NCBI RefSeq assembly: GCF_020497125.1
Contig: NC_059073.1
Location: 13,847,225-13,911,224, forward strand
From: Mauremys mutica
Lineage: Eukaryota; Chordata; Testudines; Geoemydidae
Direction of reading: 5' to 3'
Length of the DNA stretch: 64,000 nt
The notes beneath the pieces are model-generated. The model did not search any database and had not been told where the DNA came from. It worked only from the letters and a program-made list of their open reading frames with translations. Shown piece after piece: positions 1-11,625 of the stretch (position 1 is its first letter; each line of letters begins with the position of its first letter). The translations under genes were made by a program, and so were the position numbers.

Positions 1-746
1 GGTCCATGATTAGCTTGATCCGGCAGCGTGCCTTTCTGGCGATGGCTAGAGAATTAGATGTGCAGGAGTGGATTGATGGAGACAGATCAGGCATCTAGAG
101 GTAGATTTGTGACTCAGCATAGTAATGACAGTTGTGTGTGAATGAATGAGGTCATCCGAGGATAAGGTGTAGAGGAGAGAGCCCTAAGGACATAGCCGTA
201 TGGGAGTTGCAGAAAGGAGGAGGAGAAGAACCAAAAGAGATGCTGAAAGAACAATTGACGAGGAGGAGAAACCTTCCTAAAACTTTTAATGAAAAGGTTA
301 CCCAAAAAAGTCATCTTGTAGCAAAGAGAATCTTTTAGTTGCATCTAATATTCTCTCCTCCATCTGACTTTGCTTTTGCAATAAGGCAACCCTATGTTGT
401 TTTTTGAGCTGGAGGAAAATGACATATGGTGGTGTTTAATAATTGAATGTATTACAGCGCCTCATGTAAAATAATCGGCCCTGGTAGTACTGTACATACT
501 GCTCAGTTGCCTCTGAGAATGAAGAACTATGCAAATTTTTTAAAGGTAACTGTGCTATTCTTGCTTAGATTGCTATGAACATACATAAGTGAAATTAGTG
601 ATGTTAAATTATGGAACTGAATGTGAAAGAGCCAGTTTATACTTACGCTGTCTCTCGCCCTTCCTTCTGTTTTTCTTTTCAGCTCATTTTGCCCCATGAC
701 ACTAATTTTAAAGGATTATGTTGCTGATTACTGTTGATCGTACCTT
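1..746. other. Unassigned AT-rich DNA
   Basis: I recognise no gene or repeat family here. Open frames are short, lack recognisable domains and look like chance frames. Confidence 0.5.
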
Positions 747-814
747 TGTTGGCTTAATCACTAATAGGCCAGAAATTGTATGTTGGCTTGATCGCTAATA
801 GGCCAGAAGTTGTA
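747..814. repeat. Two-copy tandem duplication, 34-bp unit
   Basis: Copy one spans 747-780 and copy two 781-814, directly abutting. The two units differ at three positions, and each difference is A in copy one and G in copy two. This is a simple local duplication with no sign of a mobile element. Confidence 0.85.
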
Positions 815-1632
815 TGAACAAGCAAATTGGGATCTAAACTCATTTTTATTTAATTCTATTTTTCCTACGTGAAAACAGAGATGGAAACATTACATTTTAC
901 AGTATAGAATCCCTGTCTTTTATTATTATTTCACAATTTTTCATTACCTTGTATCTGAGAATATGTAGGTGCTTTACAAATATAAATAAGTTAATTATAA
1001 TGTTAATTATTTTGGTTCTGTATTACACTAATGCTCACAACTCCTGAGCAGGCCTTTTCTCTTAGATCCTGTGCAAACCAATAGTAAAATTTCCCTCATC
1101 TGTAGTTCTTACCATTTAGTTTTAACAGAAACTCAACAACTGGTTATAGAACAATTGGAAGGAGAGGTTAAAAACTATGTGTGTGAACGGTTGCCTAGAC
1201 TGACCACATGCAGAATCACAATTTGGTTTGTTTTTTTTGGGGGGGGGAGGTCATTAATTGAACTTCATAGCACTCCTGTGAGTTTGGTGATTAGTCTTTT
1301 ATCTATTTTGCAGATGGAATACATTGACACACAGAATATAGGTGATGTGCCCAAGGTTGCATTTTGAGTAGTGGCAGAGCTGAGAGAAAATTCAGAACAG
1401 ACCTCTACTCTGAAGTTCTGTTCAGTTTTATCTACCTCTCCAATGGCCAGTGGCTGTCCCAGCCCTCCTGGCTGCAGAGCTTTTCAGAGGGAAATTCCAA
1501 ACTTGACAGGACAATTAGCCCAGTCACTTTGAGGGCAGAGAGCCATTTTAAATATTTTTGGAACAATCTCTTAGCCTAATTTTTCTCATCCCTCTGAAGC
1601 AGGATCATAATCAAACACAAATTAAAGGAGAC
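815..1632. other. Unassigned DNA
   Basis: No gene or repeat is recognised. A T8/G9 homopolymer junction lies near 1231-1248. Frames of 70-98 codons occur but show no motif, repeat or codon signature of a protein. Confidence 0.45.
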
Positions 1633-1728
1633 TCTGCAGCGGGACTGGATAAAATTCTATGGCCTATGTCATACAGGAGGTCAGACTAGATGATCTGCTC
1701 GTTCCTTATGGCCTTCAGAGCTATGAAT
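1633..1728 (+). mobile_element. CR1/L3-type LINE 3' tail, fragment
   Basis: The phrase GGCCTATGTCATACAGGAGG followed by TCAGACTAGATGATC is the typical 3' untranslated tail of old CR1/L3-like LINEs in sauropsids. Only the tail is present and no reverse transcriptase sequence lies immediately upstream. Assignment is from recall of the family. Confidence 0.6.
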
Positions 1729-2271
1729 TTGAGTCATAGGAAGAAACTCCCAAAGGGGACATAAAAAAGATCAGTACTCCCACTTCACCTCATGTTAAAT
1801 CAAGATGATGGGACGATGATTGACCTCTTTGCATCTGGAAACAGCAGTAAAGGACCCGGAGGTGGTCTCCATATGTCAGAACCTGGGATTTGATGTGATG
1901 TATGCTCTCTTGCAAAGAGGGGCAATATTTCTGCTATATGCCATCCCACCTTTTGCACTATTCCATGGGATCATACAAAAGACAGGAAGGAGAAAGCACC
2001 AGTGATGCTATTTCTCTGTCTGTCTGAAATGGCTATGACACTCAGGATTGATTAACCTGCCATTGGATCTTTTGATGAGTTTACCACATAGAGGAAATTT
2101 GCTATATAATTTAGAGAACGATAATTGCTTTTCAGTTAAACACATTCAGTGGATGTCAATAGACTGAGTTAAAGTTTTTACAGTGGAATCTGTTGTTGGA
2201 ATCCCAGAACAGTGAGAGAAACTACATACTCTTTGTATGGGTGGATGATGAGATACTTGCAATTATATTAC

Positions 2272-2437
2272 AGTACTACTGTATGTTCCACTCCATGCAT
2301 CTGATGAAGTGGGTTTTAGCCCACGAAAGCTTATGCCCAAATAAATTTGTTAGTCTCTAAACTGCCACAAGGAATCCTCGTTGTTTTTGCTGATACAGAC
2401 TAACACAGTTACCACTCTGAAACCTGAGTACTACTGT
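2272..2437 (+). mobile_element. Retroposon (CACGAAAGCT family), with 11-bp target duplication
   Basis: The insert spans 2283-2426 and is flanked by the perfect direct repeat AGTACTACTGT (2272-2282 and 2427-2437). It carries the family's ordered blocks: GATGAAGTGGG, CCCACGAAAGCTTATGC, TTGTTAGTCTCTAA, CAGACTAACACAG and a terminal CTCTGAAAC. An 11-bp duplication fits target-primed reverse transcription and not a cut-and-paste transposon. This copy is single-sided, without the inverted arm seen at 11.4, 28.8 and 50.9 kb. I do not know the formal family name. Confidence 0.75.
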
Positions 2438-2736
2438 TGGTTGTAGTGTCTTCATATCAAAGATGAAATTTGGATTTGGTGAGTAGGAAGAATGGAACAT
2501 GCGCTATTTTACTGGAGTTACTTTTATGCTGAAAACTGTGGCATGTTGGGTTTGAAGGATGCCTACATGTTTATTGAATTGGACCCAATTCAGGCAGGCA
2601 GGCAATCTTTTTCTCACCATTACACACAGCCTATCTTGAAATCTGACAAGACAGCTACTGTAGCTTGACGAGAGAACATTCTATCATTGATTTGTTTGCA
2701 GAAGATGTGAAAGAAAGTGAAAAAGGGTGCTAGGTT
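2438..2736. other. Unassigned DNA
   Basis: Nothing recognisable was found between the retroposon and the following tandem duplication. Confidence 0.4.
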
Positions 2737-2784
2737 GTTGATGTTAGTTTAAGCTTCATTGTTGATGTTAGTTTAAGCTTCATT
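2737..2784. repeat. Perfect 24-bp tandem duplication
   Basis: The unit beginning GTTGATGTTAG and ending CTTCATT occurs at 2737-2760 and is repeated without mismatch at 2761-2784. The identity suggests a recent slippage or duplication event. Confidence 0.9.
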
Positions 2785-3159
2785 CAAGGCTTTTATGTTA
2801 CTCCAGACCTAAACTGGAGTGACTTTCCCTAAAATGCTCTATTTTAAATTGTAACATAGAAATTTGATGGTGCTGTGAGAGAAGGAAAGGGACACCTTAT
2901 AGGTAAGGCATCACAATATACGTCGCTGCTGAGAGCACAATAAGTCTTATTCCAAGAGTCAACTGTATTTCTAAAAATTAAATATCATATTTCATTACAA
3001 AACACTTTGCCTTCAGACCCTTTGTGATGACTGCTTTTTATTGTTACAGTTCTGCCTTTCTCAATATAGTGAAGACACTCAACTGTTTTTATGTGGTACA
3101 AGGGCATTTAACTAAAATTAAAATAAAGAAAGAAGGAAAAAGGAATATGCATGCTGAAT

Positions 3160-3283
3160 ATCAGAAACATGTTTGGGTGAGGCAGTGTAGACTGCATTTT
3201 CTCCCAAGAGAAGTGGTAGAAGTTCCATCATTGGAGACATATAAAGCTACTTGGAAAAGCAGTGGAACATGTACTGTAGATTG
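3160..3283 (+). pseudogene. Remnant of LINE (CR1/L3-type) ORF2 C-terminus
   Basis: The plus-strand frame contains FLPREVVEVPSLETYKA, which matches the extreme C-terminal pattern of CR1/L3 reverse transcriptase proteins (PREVVE...PSLETFK). No upstream catalytic domain is preserved nearby. It is an old 5'-truncated fragment, and the short length limits certainty. Confidence 0.5.
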
Positions 3284-3290
3284 AGCTTGT

Positions 3291-5318
3291 TATATTCCAT
3301 GTTTCTGCAACTAAGTCTGCTCCCTATCAGAAAATAGAACATTTTTAAAAAACCTCTATTGTTTTAGTTTACTTGTAAGGCTAGATATTTTTTTTAAAAA
3401 TCTTTCCTCTTATTCAAAATGGCTGCTGTGACTCATTTGATCATGTGTCGAGTCATATAAAATGGCACACAACAAATCTGGTCATGCAACATTATAGACC
3501 CAAGTAGCAGCTAAAAAAGATTCTCCATTCAGGCACCCAGAAACCTGCGAGTTCATGTGAGAGTTGCAGGAGCCTACTGGTGAAAGCATTTCTTATGGGC
3601 TAAAAAGGAGAGAGAAGACATACGTGAGCCCAGGGAGAAATTTTATTTTTTAAATAGCCCTTGTTAATTTTTAAGTTCTCTCTGTTACTGGGTTTTGGTA
3701 ACTATGGAAATGGACAGCAGAATTTCAGTTCCCTTCCACAGAATTCAGTATGCCTTATGTGAAATTCTACTGGCTTTGACTATAGGGAGGAATCTTGCAT
3801 TAACCAAATGGGGAGATGTAGTGGACAATTTATTAAGTTTTTTCCATCTCTAATTTCTATTCTTTTTTTCCAGAGTTTGCATGGGTCTCTGTTTTACTGT
3901 GCATAGAATTGCTGCCTTTATGTCACTGAAAGGATCTGGCATACCTTGGAATTTTTATCCGTTACTGAGAAGCTGTTTACTATGAGTGATGGCATTCTTT
4001 CAGCAACCTAAAATAGCACTGTTTTCCCTCGTTCCTTCCTGTGCATCCTGGTGAGGACCTAGTAGGCCCATCATTAGACATATATATAAATGCATTGATA
4101 TTTCACATTACAAATCTATTGACATCTCAAGAAAAGCTTTTAAGATCTCTATTCTCAATGTTTATTTCCTATTTGTAGTCATAAAGTTCTGTTTGTGGCA
4201 TCTAATACTTTTCACAGCAAACAGATTTCTGACTTTGACAGAGAGGAATAACTGCAGGAATAAAGAGATCCCTAAAATCTAGTATCTGGTTTTCATTCCT
4301 GTCTGGCTAGTAAAAACTAGGGTTGGAGAGTAATTTAGAAAATGTGCACAGTAGAACGTGTCAGAGTTTTAAATCAGGTGTCATCTTGTCTTTAGTTGCT
4401 TACAAGTTAATTAAGCAACAAAATATGACAGGCAGTACATTTCCGTGCTATCGTTGCACTCCTCAGGTGATGACATTATGTCAAAATTCATTAAAAACTT
4501 TTTATAAGTGCAGTATCAACACCATATGGAATATTTCTGTTGTGGCACATGGATCTAAGCTAATCTAACTCATGTTAACAACACTGTGTACACAGAACAG
4601 CATGCAAGTCCAAGACTGTAGATTTTTGTGGAGGGAATCGGGTCATAGCACTCAATTAACCTATTAACTAATTATTACCAGTAAATTTATTTTTACTGGC
4701 AATTAGTTATTAGAGTGACAATTGGAAAGTCCTATTTATGTCTGCAGTTCTAAAGCTATTTTACAAATATATGTTGCTTTTGATATTTTAACAAATAATT
4801 ATGATATAAAGTACAGGCCCTTTTAACTTCCAGTTATGCAGTTATCCTCTAAGGGAAACCTAATATTTCTACACTGGGAAATCATCAAATAATCCTTCAT
4901 ATATTGTCTGTATAGAGGTGTAAATGTTAGAGATTATAAATTACTGTAGTTTGAGAACAAGCTACAAAAAAGACTCTGAAAAGAGTCTGAAGAAGGGGAT
5001 ATTACACAGTTAGCTTTTCCAATCGGTGTAAAGAGTTGTCCTCCTTAATTGAACTTCATTCTTCATTCATCTTTGATGTATAATAAAAAGCTACTTCAAA
5101 GCTAATTTCTTAAGTGGAAACAATTATGGCAATTTGCCATTCACTTTTTAACAAATCCCTGTAATTTCAGTTATATTTTGCTTTTGTTTTTATGTTCAGG
5201 AATTCAGGGTATGATATCTGCCTAACTCTGATTTACAATTTTTTTTCTCTTGGAGAAAAACTATTCTGTGTTTAATCCACTTTATGAATGAACCCCATCA
5301 TTCTAACCAGAGCAGAAC
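3291..5318. other. Unassigned AT-rich DNA
   Basis: About 2 kb without a recognisable gene or repeat family. There is a short TA run near 4080-4087. No frame exceeds about 81 codons and none shows a known motif. Confidence 0.45.
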
Positions 5319-5322
5319 AATG

Positions 5323-5587
5323 ATTAGAGATGGGTCCAAGCCAAAACAGCAACTCTGAATTTCATAACTTCATAATGGATCAAACCAGAACAATGGATCC
5401 ACATACTCCTGAACGTAACGATTCAAAATCCAGATCAGAATCCCAGCTAATTGTGATGAGTGTTGTTATAAAAGCATCTAAATGGATAGACTTTTCCAAA
5501 ATGAGGAGTAAGATAAATTTAAGATGGGAACTTTGATCCAATCCTAGCTTCAGATCCTGGATTAGGTGGGTTAGATCCATCTCTAAT
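5323..5587. mobile_element. MITE with ATTAGAGATGG terminal inverted repeats
   Basis: The ends 5323-5339 and 5571-5587 are inverted copies matching at 15 of 17 positions (ATTAGAGATGGGTCCAA against ATTAGAGATGGATCTAA). The interior has no coding potential. The size and paired ends fit a small non-autonomous DNA transposon. The superfamily is not clear because no convincing target duplication is visible. Confidence 0.55.
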
Positions 5588-5694
5588 TTTGACACAACAA
5601 TAACTGGATCATTTTCTTTCCTAATACCTCCATATATTTATTTTGTATACTCCAAGACAATCACATACTAGCCCTACAAAATAGAAATGTATGC

Positions 5695-6555
5695 TGTCAT
5701 AAATATAAAGGGAAGGGTAACAACCTTTATGTATGCAGTAACATAAAATCCCTCCTGGACAGAGGTACAAAATCACTTACCTATAAGGGGTTAATCAGTT
5801 CAATTAACCTAGTTGGCACCTGACCAGAAGGACCAATGGGGAAGGAAGATGCTTTCAAATCGGGGAAGGGGGGAAGGTTTTGTTTGTGCTCACTTTGTTT
5901 GTTCCCTCTCAGGACACAGAGAGAGAGAGAGACCAAGCAGGTAAACCAACTCCTAAAAGGATACATGAAATGATACATCTAAAATTACAGAAATTGTATG
6001 TAAAGGCAAGGAAATGCATTAGTTTATCTTTTTTTTAGCTTGTGAATTTTCCCTATGCTAAGAAGTAGTTTTATTTCTGTTTTTTGTAACTGTAAAGTTG
6101 AGTCCAGAGGGGATTCCTCTGTGTTCTAAATCTTTTATTACCCTGTAAAGTTACCTTCCATCCTGATTTTGAAGGTGTGATTCTTTTACTTTTTTCTTTA
6201 TAATAAAGTTCTTCTTTTAAGAACCTGATTGATTTTTAATGTCCTAAAAACCCAAGGGTTTGGTCTGTGCTCACTTTAACCTATTGGTTAGTATATTATT
6301 CTCAAGCTTCCCCAGGAAAGGGAGTGAAGGTGCTTGGGGAGATATTTTAGGGAAATAAGGACTCCAAGTGGTCTTTTTCCTGAATCTTTGTCTAAATCAT
6401 TTGGTGGTGGCAGCAATACTGTTGAAGGACAAGGAAAGGATTTGTGCCTTGGGGAAGTTTTTAACCTAAGCTGGTATTTATAAGCCTAGGGGGTCTTTCA
6501 TGCTGGTCCCCACATCTGTACCCCAGAGTTCAGAGTAGGGGGGGGAACCCTGACA
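5695..6555 (+). mobile_element. Solo LTR of an LTR retrotransposon or ERV
   Basis: The 861-bp segment begins TGTCAT and ends CTGACA, the TG...CA ends of an LTR. An AATAAA polyadenylation signal lies at 6202-6207, and a GA run occurs near 5921-5934. The flanks TATGC (5690-5694) and CATGC (6556-6560) look like a 5-bp target duplication with one substitution. No internal region or second LTR is adjacent, so the copy is solo. I recognise the wording of the sequence as a common turtle LTR, by recall only. Confidence 0.75.
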
Positions 6556-6697
6556 CATGCTCATGTCAGTTGGGTGTTGATTATATTCAGTGTATTCCTA
6601 TTGGCACCTAGGGTTATGAACAGTTACTTGTAACACTGACAACTAGTGTTAATTGATTTAAATAATTTCCATTTAACAGTCAAACTGAGTAAGAATA

Positions 6698-6845
6698 GAG
6701 AGACAAGATGGGTGAGGTAATATCTTTTATTGGACCAACAACTGTTGGTGAGAGAGACAAGCTTTCTAGCTACCCAGAGCTCTTCTTCAGGTCTGGGAAA
6801 GGGACTAAGAGTATCATAGCTAAATACAAGATTGTCACAGCAACA
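6698..6845 (+). repeat. Dispersed repeat with GTGAGGTAATATCTTTTATTG core
   Basis: The stretch GGTGAGGTAATATCTTTTA, then GGACCAAC, then GAGAGAGACAAGCTTTC and CTCTTCTTCAGGTCTGGGAA is one I recognise as a high-copy interspersed repeat in sauropsid genomes. The class is unknown to me. Boundaries are approximate. Confidence 0.5.
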
Positions 6846-6923
6846 CATCATTGCATGGCTTAGAATTTAAGATGCTATGCTAAAGTTTGCTATGATTACA
6901 GGACAAACTTAATGCCTAAGGTT

Positions 6924-6996
6924 GGATTTTTCAAAGGTGCCCGAGGAAGTTAATGCCTACTTGGGTTCCTTTAGTATCCTTTGAAAATTCCAGCCT
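6924..6996. mobile_element. Small MITE remnant with TTTTCAAAGG ends
   Basis: The left end GGATTTTTCAAAGGTGCC and the right end CCTTTGAAAATTCCAGCC form an imperfect inverted repeat. It resembles the better preserved element at 41338-41518. The copy is short and decayed. Confidence 0.4.
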
Positions 6997-7778
6997 ATTT
7001 TTTTTCCTCATTCTGTGTGCTCTTTAATTCAGGGTCCTGTTTAGTTCTGTGCATAGCTGTACTGAGCTAAGAGAAGAAGGCAGGATGACCTTTAAATTTG
7101 CCTAAGGTATTCATGCCTGGTCAGAACCAGTAGAACATTGATAAACCATTGAGATTTTTCAAAATCTAGTGTGAATGCACAAAGTCCTTGTAAAAGCTCC
7201 TTTAACTTTCACAAATTACAGCCACTTTTTGACAAAACCACCAAAAATCAGATCTGTGGCATAAGGCCTATGCCCCTACCAAATTTCAGCTTTCTGCCTC
7301 AAACTCCTGACATATTACACCTATACAAAACATCTCACTTTTTTATAATAATAATAATGGTTGTTCCTGTATCCTGTCTTGTGAAACTAAAAGTAGAACA
7401 CTGGATTTTAGATAACCAGCATAGAATAATGCTGGAGTTTCTTTGCTACATTATATTATTAGATGGCTAGGCTGCAGCAGTCAGATAGTGTTTTTTAGTA
7501 GAATATTTTATCTTTGACATGACATTACTTCTAAATTATTAACCATACCAAAGAAACAGAAATCAAGGGCAAGCGATATATTTAACATAATGCATTATTA
7601 AATGTGCCTTTGTGATGTGAAAGGAAGGCCTCTAAATTTTGTCTGTCTCTCTATAATAAATAAGGAGAGATGGACATATACATAAAATATATTGGATAAT
7701 GGGAGAAATTATGTGGAATATCGATATCATAATAGGCTGAAACTTGTAGCTTTCCCAGCCTAGAGACAATTTAAGACT

Positions 7779-8103
7779 GTCTAAAACAGGGGTCGGCAAC
7801 CTTTCAGAAGTGGTGTGCCGAGTCTTCATTTATTCACACTAATTTAAGGTTTCGTGTGCCAGTAATACATTTTAACATTTTTAGAAGGTCTTTCTATAAG
7901 TCTATAATATATAACTAAACTATTGTTGTATGTAAAGTAATTAAAGTTTTTAAAATGTTTAAGAAGCTTCATTTAAAATTAAATTAAAATGCAGAGCCCC
8001 CCGGACCGGTGGCCAGGACCCGGGCAGTGTGAGTGCCACTGAAAATCAGCTCACGTGCCGCCTTCGGCGCACGTGCCATAGGTTGCCTACCCCTGGTCTA
8101 AAA
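7779..8103. mobile_element. hAT-type MITE with perfect 8-bp target duplication
   Basis: The element spans 7787-8095. Its ends are CAGGGGTCGGCAACC and the reverse complement of GGTTGCCTACCCCTG. It is flanked on both sides by GTCTAAAA (7779-7786 and 8096-8103). An 8-bp duplication with TA at the centre-left and CAGGG termini is diagnostic of hAT elements. The interior is non-coding, with an AT-rich middle and a GC-rich end containing CCGGACCGG. A second copy in the opposite orientation lies at 18114-18425. Confidence 0.9.
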
Positions 8104-8292
8104 CATAACTCCCACTCAATTCAGTGCTGAAGAAACTGCACCTCAGTTTTTACCCTTTACTATCCAGCCTGCGTAGGTTCTTATATGCCCACTTCATCAT
8201 AGTATCTAAGTACGTTTTGAGATGTCACTATATCATCCCAATGCTATTTCCTTCCAGCAAAACCTGGGAAGTCAAGAGCTAATATTTCAAAT

Positions 8293-8609
8293 AGGGCCAT
8301 CAAGTGATTTAAAAAATTCTGATTAATCGCACTGTTAAACAACAATAGAATACCATTTATTTTAAATATTTTTGGATGTTTTCTACATTTTCAAATATAT
8401 TAATTTCAATTACAACAAAAAATACAGAGTGTACAGTGCTCACTGCATATTATTTTCACTGTAAAAAACAAAAAAAAAGTTTTGTCAATTCACCTCATAC
8501 AAGTACTGTAGTGCAATCTCTTTATCATGAAAGTTGAACTTACAAATGGAGAATTATGTACAAAAAAACTGCATTCAGAAATAAAACAATGTAAAACTTT
8601 ATAGCCTCC
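8293..8609. mobile_element. Fragment of a DNA-transposon-like repeat (ATTAATCGCACTG family)
   Basis: The segment opens AGGGCCATCAAGTGATT and continues with GATTAATCGCACTGTTAAAC and GTACAGTGCTCACT, which I recognise as the terminal part of a high-copy amniote repeat with a hAT-like AGGGC end. The opposite terminus is not found, so the copy is truncated. Confidence 0.5.
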
Positions 8610-10208
8610 ATCACTAGGGTGAAAAAGATTATTCCATGGTATTACACTCTTTTTCCCACTTTGAAAATACCTTAAAGTTAGTGAAAATATCAGTGATGAA
8701 ATAAAAGCGGTCTCTATGGGGAAACCTCACCACTCCTTGCCTATGATAAAAGACATTTACTAACATTTAGTACATAGTACTACCTGAAGTACTTAGCTAT
8801 GCCATATTCTAATTATTTCCTATCCTAAGTCTGTCACATACCACTGTGTTACTAACTCAAATACCTAATCTTATTAAATATTGATTTTTTTTTAAGGTGA
8901 CAACTGTAATATCACCTTAAAATGCCATTGCTGGAGCTAGAGGAGCTTGGTTTACTATGAGTGCGTGTTGGAACTTGGAGTTCGAGCATAGTCACAGTGA
9001 TGGGGCATGACAAATAGTGGGTAACTGCAGCAAGGGGAAAATAACGTCTTTGCAGAGATTTATATTAAAGGACTAGGATTTAGCCCATTTTTATCTCTCT
9101 TGCTTTGTTTAACAGTTCTTACAGTTCTTTAAACCCTAATTAATTCTGGTAGTTGTTATCCTTTTATTAAGGGTTCCCGTGTAGAGTGCATTCTAGTTAA
9201 CCTGAAGTCCAGGAGGAGTGATTAGCAGAATAGCGGGAACCAATGGTGTCCCAGGGTTAAGCAGGTTACTAGATATATTGGCATTTTTTAAAAAAAGCTC
9301 TCTGTATTCTTGGGTTTGTTGTTCTAAGTGTTAGAACATATTGAACAGAGTGTATTTTATTGGATTACCTCAGCACAGGTGATAATTAAATGAATGATTA
9401 CTAAAACAGGACGGTTATATGACATCCAATTATTTAACAATGCAAACTGTCAAGATCTTTTATTCAAAGACTCTAAAAGCTGGACTTGGAATCCAACCCA
9501 GTGCAGTTCTTTGGAATCAAATTTCGCTTCAGCTCTGACTCTGTCAGTTGTTATTGTATGGGTTAGCTGTAAAACACTGTTGCATCAGTGGCATTTATAA
9601 TTTGAAATATAGGATTTGTTTATTTATAGTTGTATAATTTCTCTCTTTAGGTCACTGAAGTACCCCAAATTCAGGTACATAACTTTTGTGGTCAGTAGAT
9701 CTGCACCCCCTTATATGGTGAAAGCCACTTATGGTGCACTTGTACAGTAAGTATGGAGGCATTCTAATAATTCCATAGTTAAGGTTCTGATGAGATTTTT
9801 AATAAAATTCCTAAACAAAAGTCTTAGTTAATAAATAGTTATGTTTGAAAGTGATTCCAGCTTACATAACAGTTAACGGATTCAGTCAATTACCATTACC
9901 ATACAATCATCCTTCATCACTTACTGTCATCATACCTGATGTGCATCACCCATATAGCCTTAAACCTGCCTAATATAATTTGCAAACATCAAAACATCTA
10001 GGTCCATATCCTCAATTGGCATAAATCAGATTAGCTCAATTGACTCCAATAGACCTTTGCTGTTACAGACCATCTTATGATCTGGATTTAGATATTTTGA
10101 TCTTGGCCTCTAAGTACTAGAATATTATGAAGAATTAGTTCCCTTGTATTGGAAATTGGATTTTATTATCTACCAGTAATTTGTTATTTTGATAGTTATC
10201 TACTTTGG
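8610..10208. other. Unassigned DNA
   Basis: About 1.6 kb with no recognisable gene or intact repeat. The TTGACTCCAATAG motif near 10040-10052 belongs to the short dispersed motif described among the findings. Confidence 0.4.
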
Positions 10209-10210
10209 GA

Positions 10211-10405
10211 GGCACTGTGGTTCTGTGGATAGTGCTAGACTAGGAGTCAAGAAATCTCTGTTTTCTTTCCAGTTTTGCCACTGACCTGCTATGCAAACTA
10301 CGATTGCATTTCCTCATCTGTCAAAAGGGGATAATAATTATTCCCTTTCTTTATGGAATGTTTTGAGACGTACAATGAAAAATGCTGTGTAAGCACTATT
10401 AAGTT
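10211..10405 (+). mobile_element. MIR-like SINE
   Basis: The order of elements matches MIR: a tRNA-like head (GTGGTTCTGTGGATAGTGC), a core with TTTTGCCACTGACC, TTTCCTCATCTGTCAAAAGG, GGATAATAATTATTCC and a tail like GCTGTGTAAGCACTATTAA. The copy is divergent but nearly full length. Confidence 0.75.
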
Positions 10406-10548
10406 AAATCAGGGCTACCAAATGGCAAACCACTTATTTGACACAAACCTTTTCTTTTAACTACTTTGTCATATCGAATCCTTAGTATGCATAACTCTTT
10501 CGTGAATTAAATAGATGTATAAGAGAACTTTCCCTAAAGAATCTGGGT

Positions 10549-10690
10549 TATCGTGGTTAGACCAGGCTTTAGGAAAGGCAGGATTCCTTTCTCTGCCCTT
10601 CACTTACAATGTGATCTTCGGCTAGTTACTTAACGGATCAGTTGCTCACTTTCCTTATTTTACCTTACAGGTGTATCGTTACTTACATTA
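10549..10690 (+). mobile_element. MIR-like SINE, partial
   Basis: The segment has a head-like GTGGTTAGACCAGG, a core-like CAATGTGATCTTCGGCTAG and the start of TTCCTTATTTTACC. It lacks the 3' tail. Confidence 0.5.
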
Positions 10691-10916
10691 ATGAATCTTT
10701 ATAATTAGTCATGGTACTACATGCCTGTATCGCTCTCCAATCACCATAGTGTCTGGATGTGTTTCAGATGGTTTAGATTAAGGGCAAACAAATATATGCT
10801 AAAATAAGAAGCATATATTCTGGGTTCTCCACCCCTTGGCACAGAATTCTAGCATGTCCAAGGAGGGGAGGGGAGATTCTCTGAAATTATGGACCCCTGG
10901 CCATTTGAAGCTCTAC

Positions 10917-10968
10917 AACCAGAAATGAAATGGCAAGCTCTTAACCAGAAGTGAAATGGCAAGCAATG
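10917..10968. repeat. Imperfect 26-bp tandem duplication
   Basis: ACCAGAAATGAAATGGCAAG is followed about 26 bp later by ACCAGAAGTGAAATGGCAAG. Only two units are present. Confidence 0.6.
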
Positions 10969-11423
10969 CAGAGTACAGAGTAAAGGTAATATGTCCTTAC
11001 CAGATTGCCTTGCTCTCAAGATACAATATATGGTATATTGTATGAATTATTAAGTTCCGAAGGTTTACTATTATAATGGAATGGTCATGTAGCCTGTATG
11101 CTGGATGAAATTGACATCATGAGGCTGGGTGCTTCAGAGAGCAAAACATACTTCTTATCCTCACTAACACCTGGAAAAACAAATGGACCAAATACATAGT
11201 TTGTGTTATTAATGTGTGTGTTCAAAATATTTTTGTTTTGCAGGCTTTTCTGCTTGAACAGCATAGTTATTGTTTTGTTTCCGCTTGATTTTAATCATCT
11301 GTAAAAGTTATCACTGGTTCTTGTTTACAAATATAGAGCCAAATGTGAAAAAGAAGTGTCATTTCTCAGAGCGTTGATCTTATTTTGTTCACATTTTTAA
11401 AAGGCACTCTGTCTCTGAAAGGG

Positions 11424-11625
11424 ATCATTATTTATTAACAAATTTATTTCAGCATGAGCTTTCGTGAGCTACAGCTCACTTCTTCGGATGCATCGAAGAA
11501 GTGAGCTGTAGCTCACGAAAGCTCATGCTGAAATAAATTTGTTAGTCTCTAAGGTGCCACAAGTACTCCTGTTCTTTTTGCGGATACAGACTAACACGGC
11601 TGCTACTCTGAAACTTGTCATTATT
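11424..11625 (+). mobile_element. Fold-back retroposon, near-perfect 109-bp palindrome
   Basis: The insert spans 11436-11617. Its first 109 bp (11436-11544) form a near-perfect palindrome with arms of about 51 bp around a centre GATGCATC, broken by a single extra G. The plus arm then continues into the family's 3' part: GTTAGTCTCTAAGGTGCCAC, CAGACTAACACGGCTG and CTCTGAAAC. The flanks share TCATTATT (from 11425 and from 11618), consistent with a target duplication of at least 8 bp. The layout suggests that first-strand cDNA folded back and copied itself. See the relatives at 28.8 and 50.9 kb. Confidence 0.8.

Noticed and set aside
747..814. CRISPR-like repeat array
   Set aside because: Only two abutting units without spacers, in a vertebrate genome.
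11436..11544. Transcription terminator or regulatory hairpin
   Set aside because: The palindrome is part of an interspersed retroposon with a target duplication, so no regulatory role is supported.
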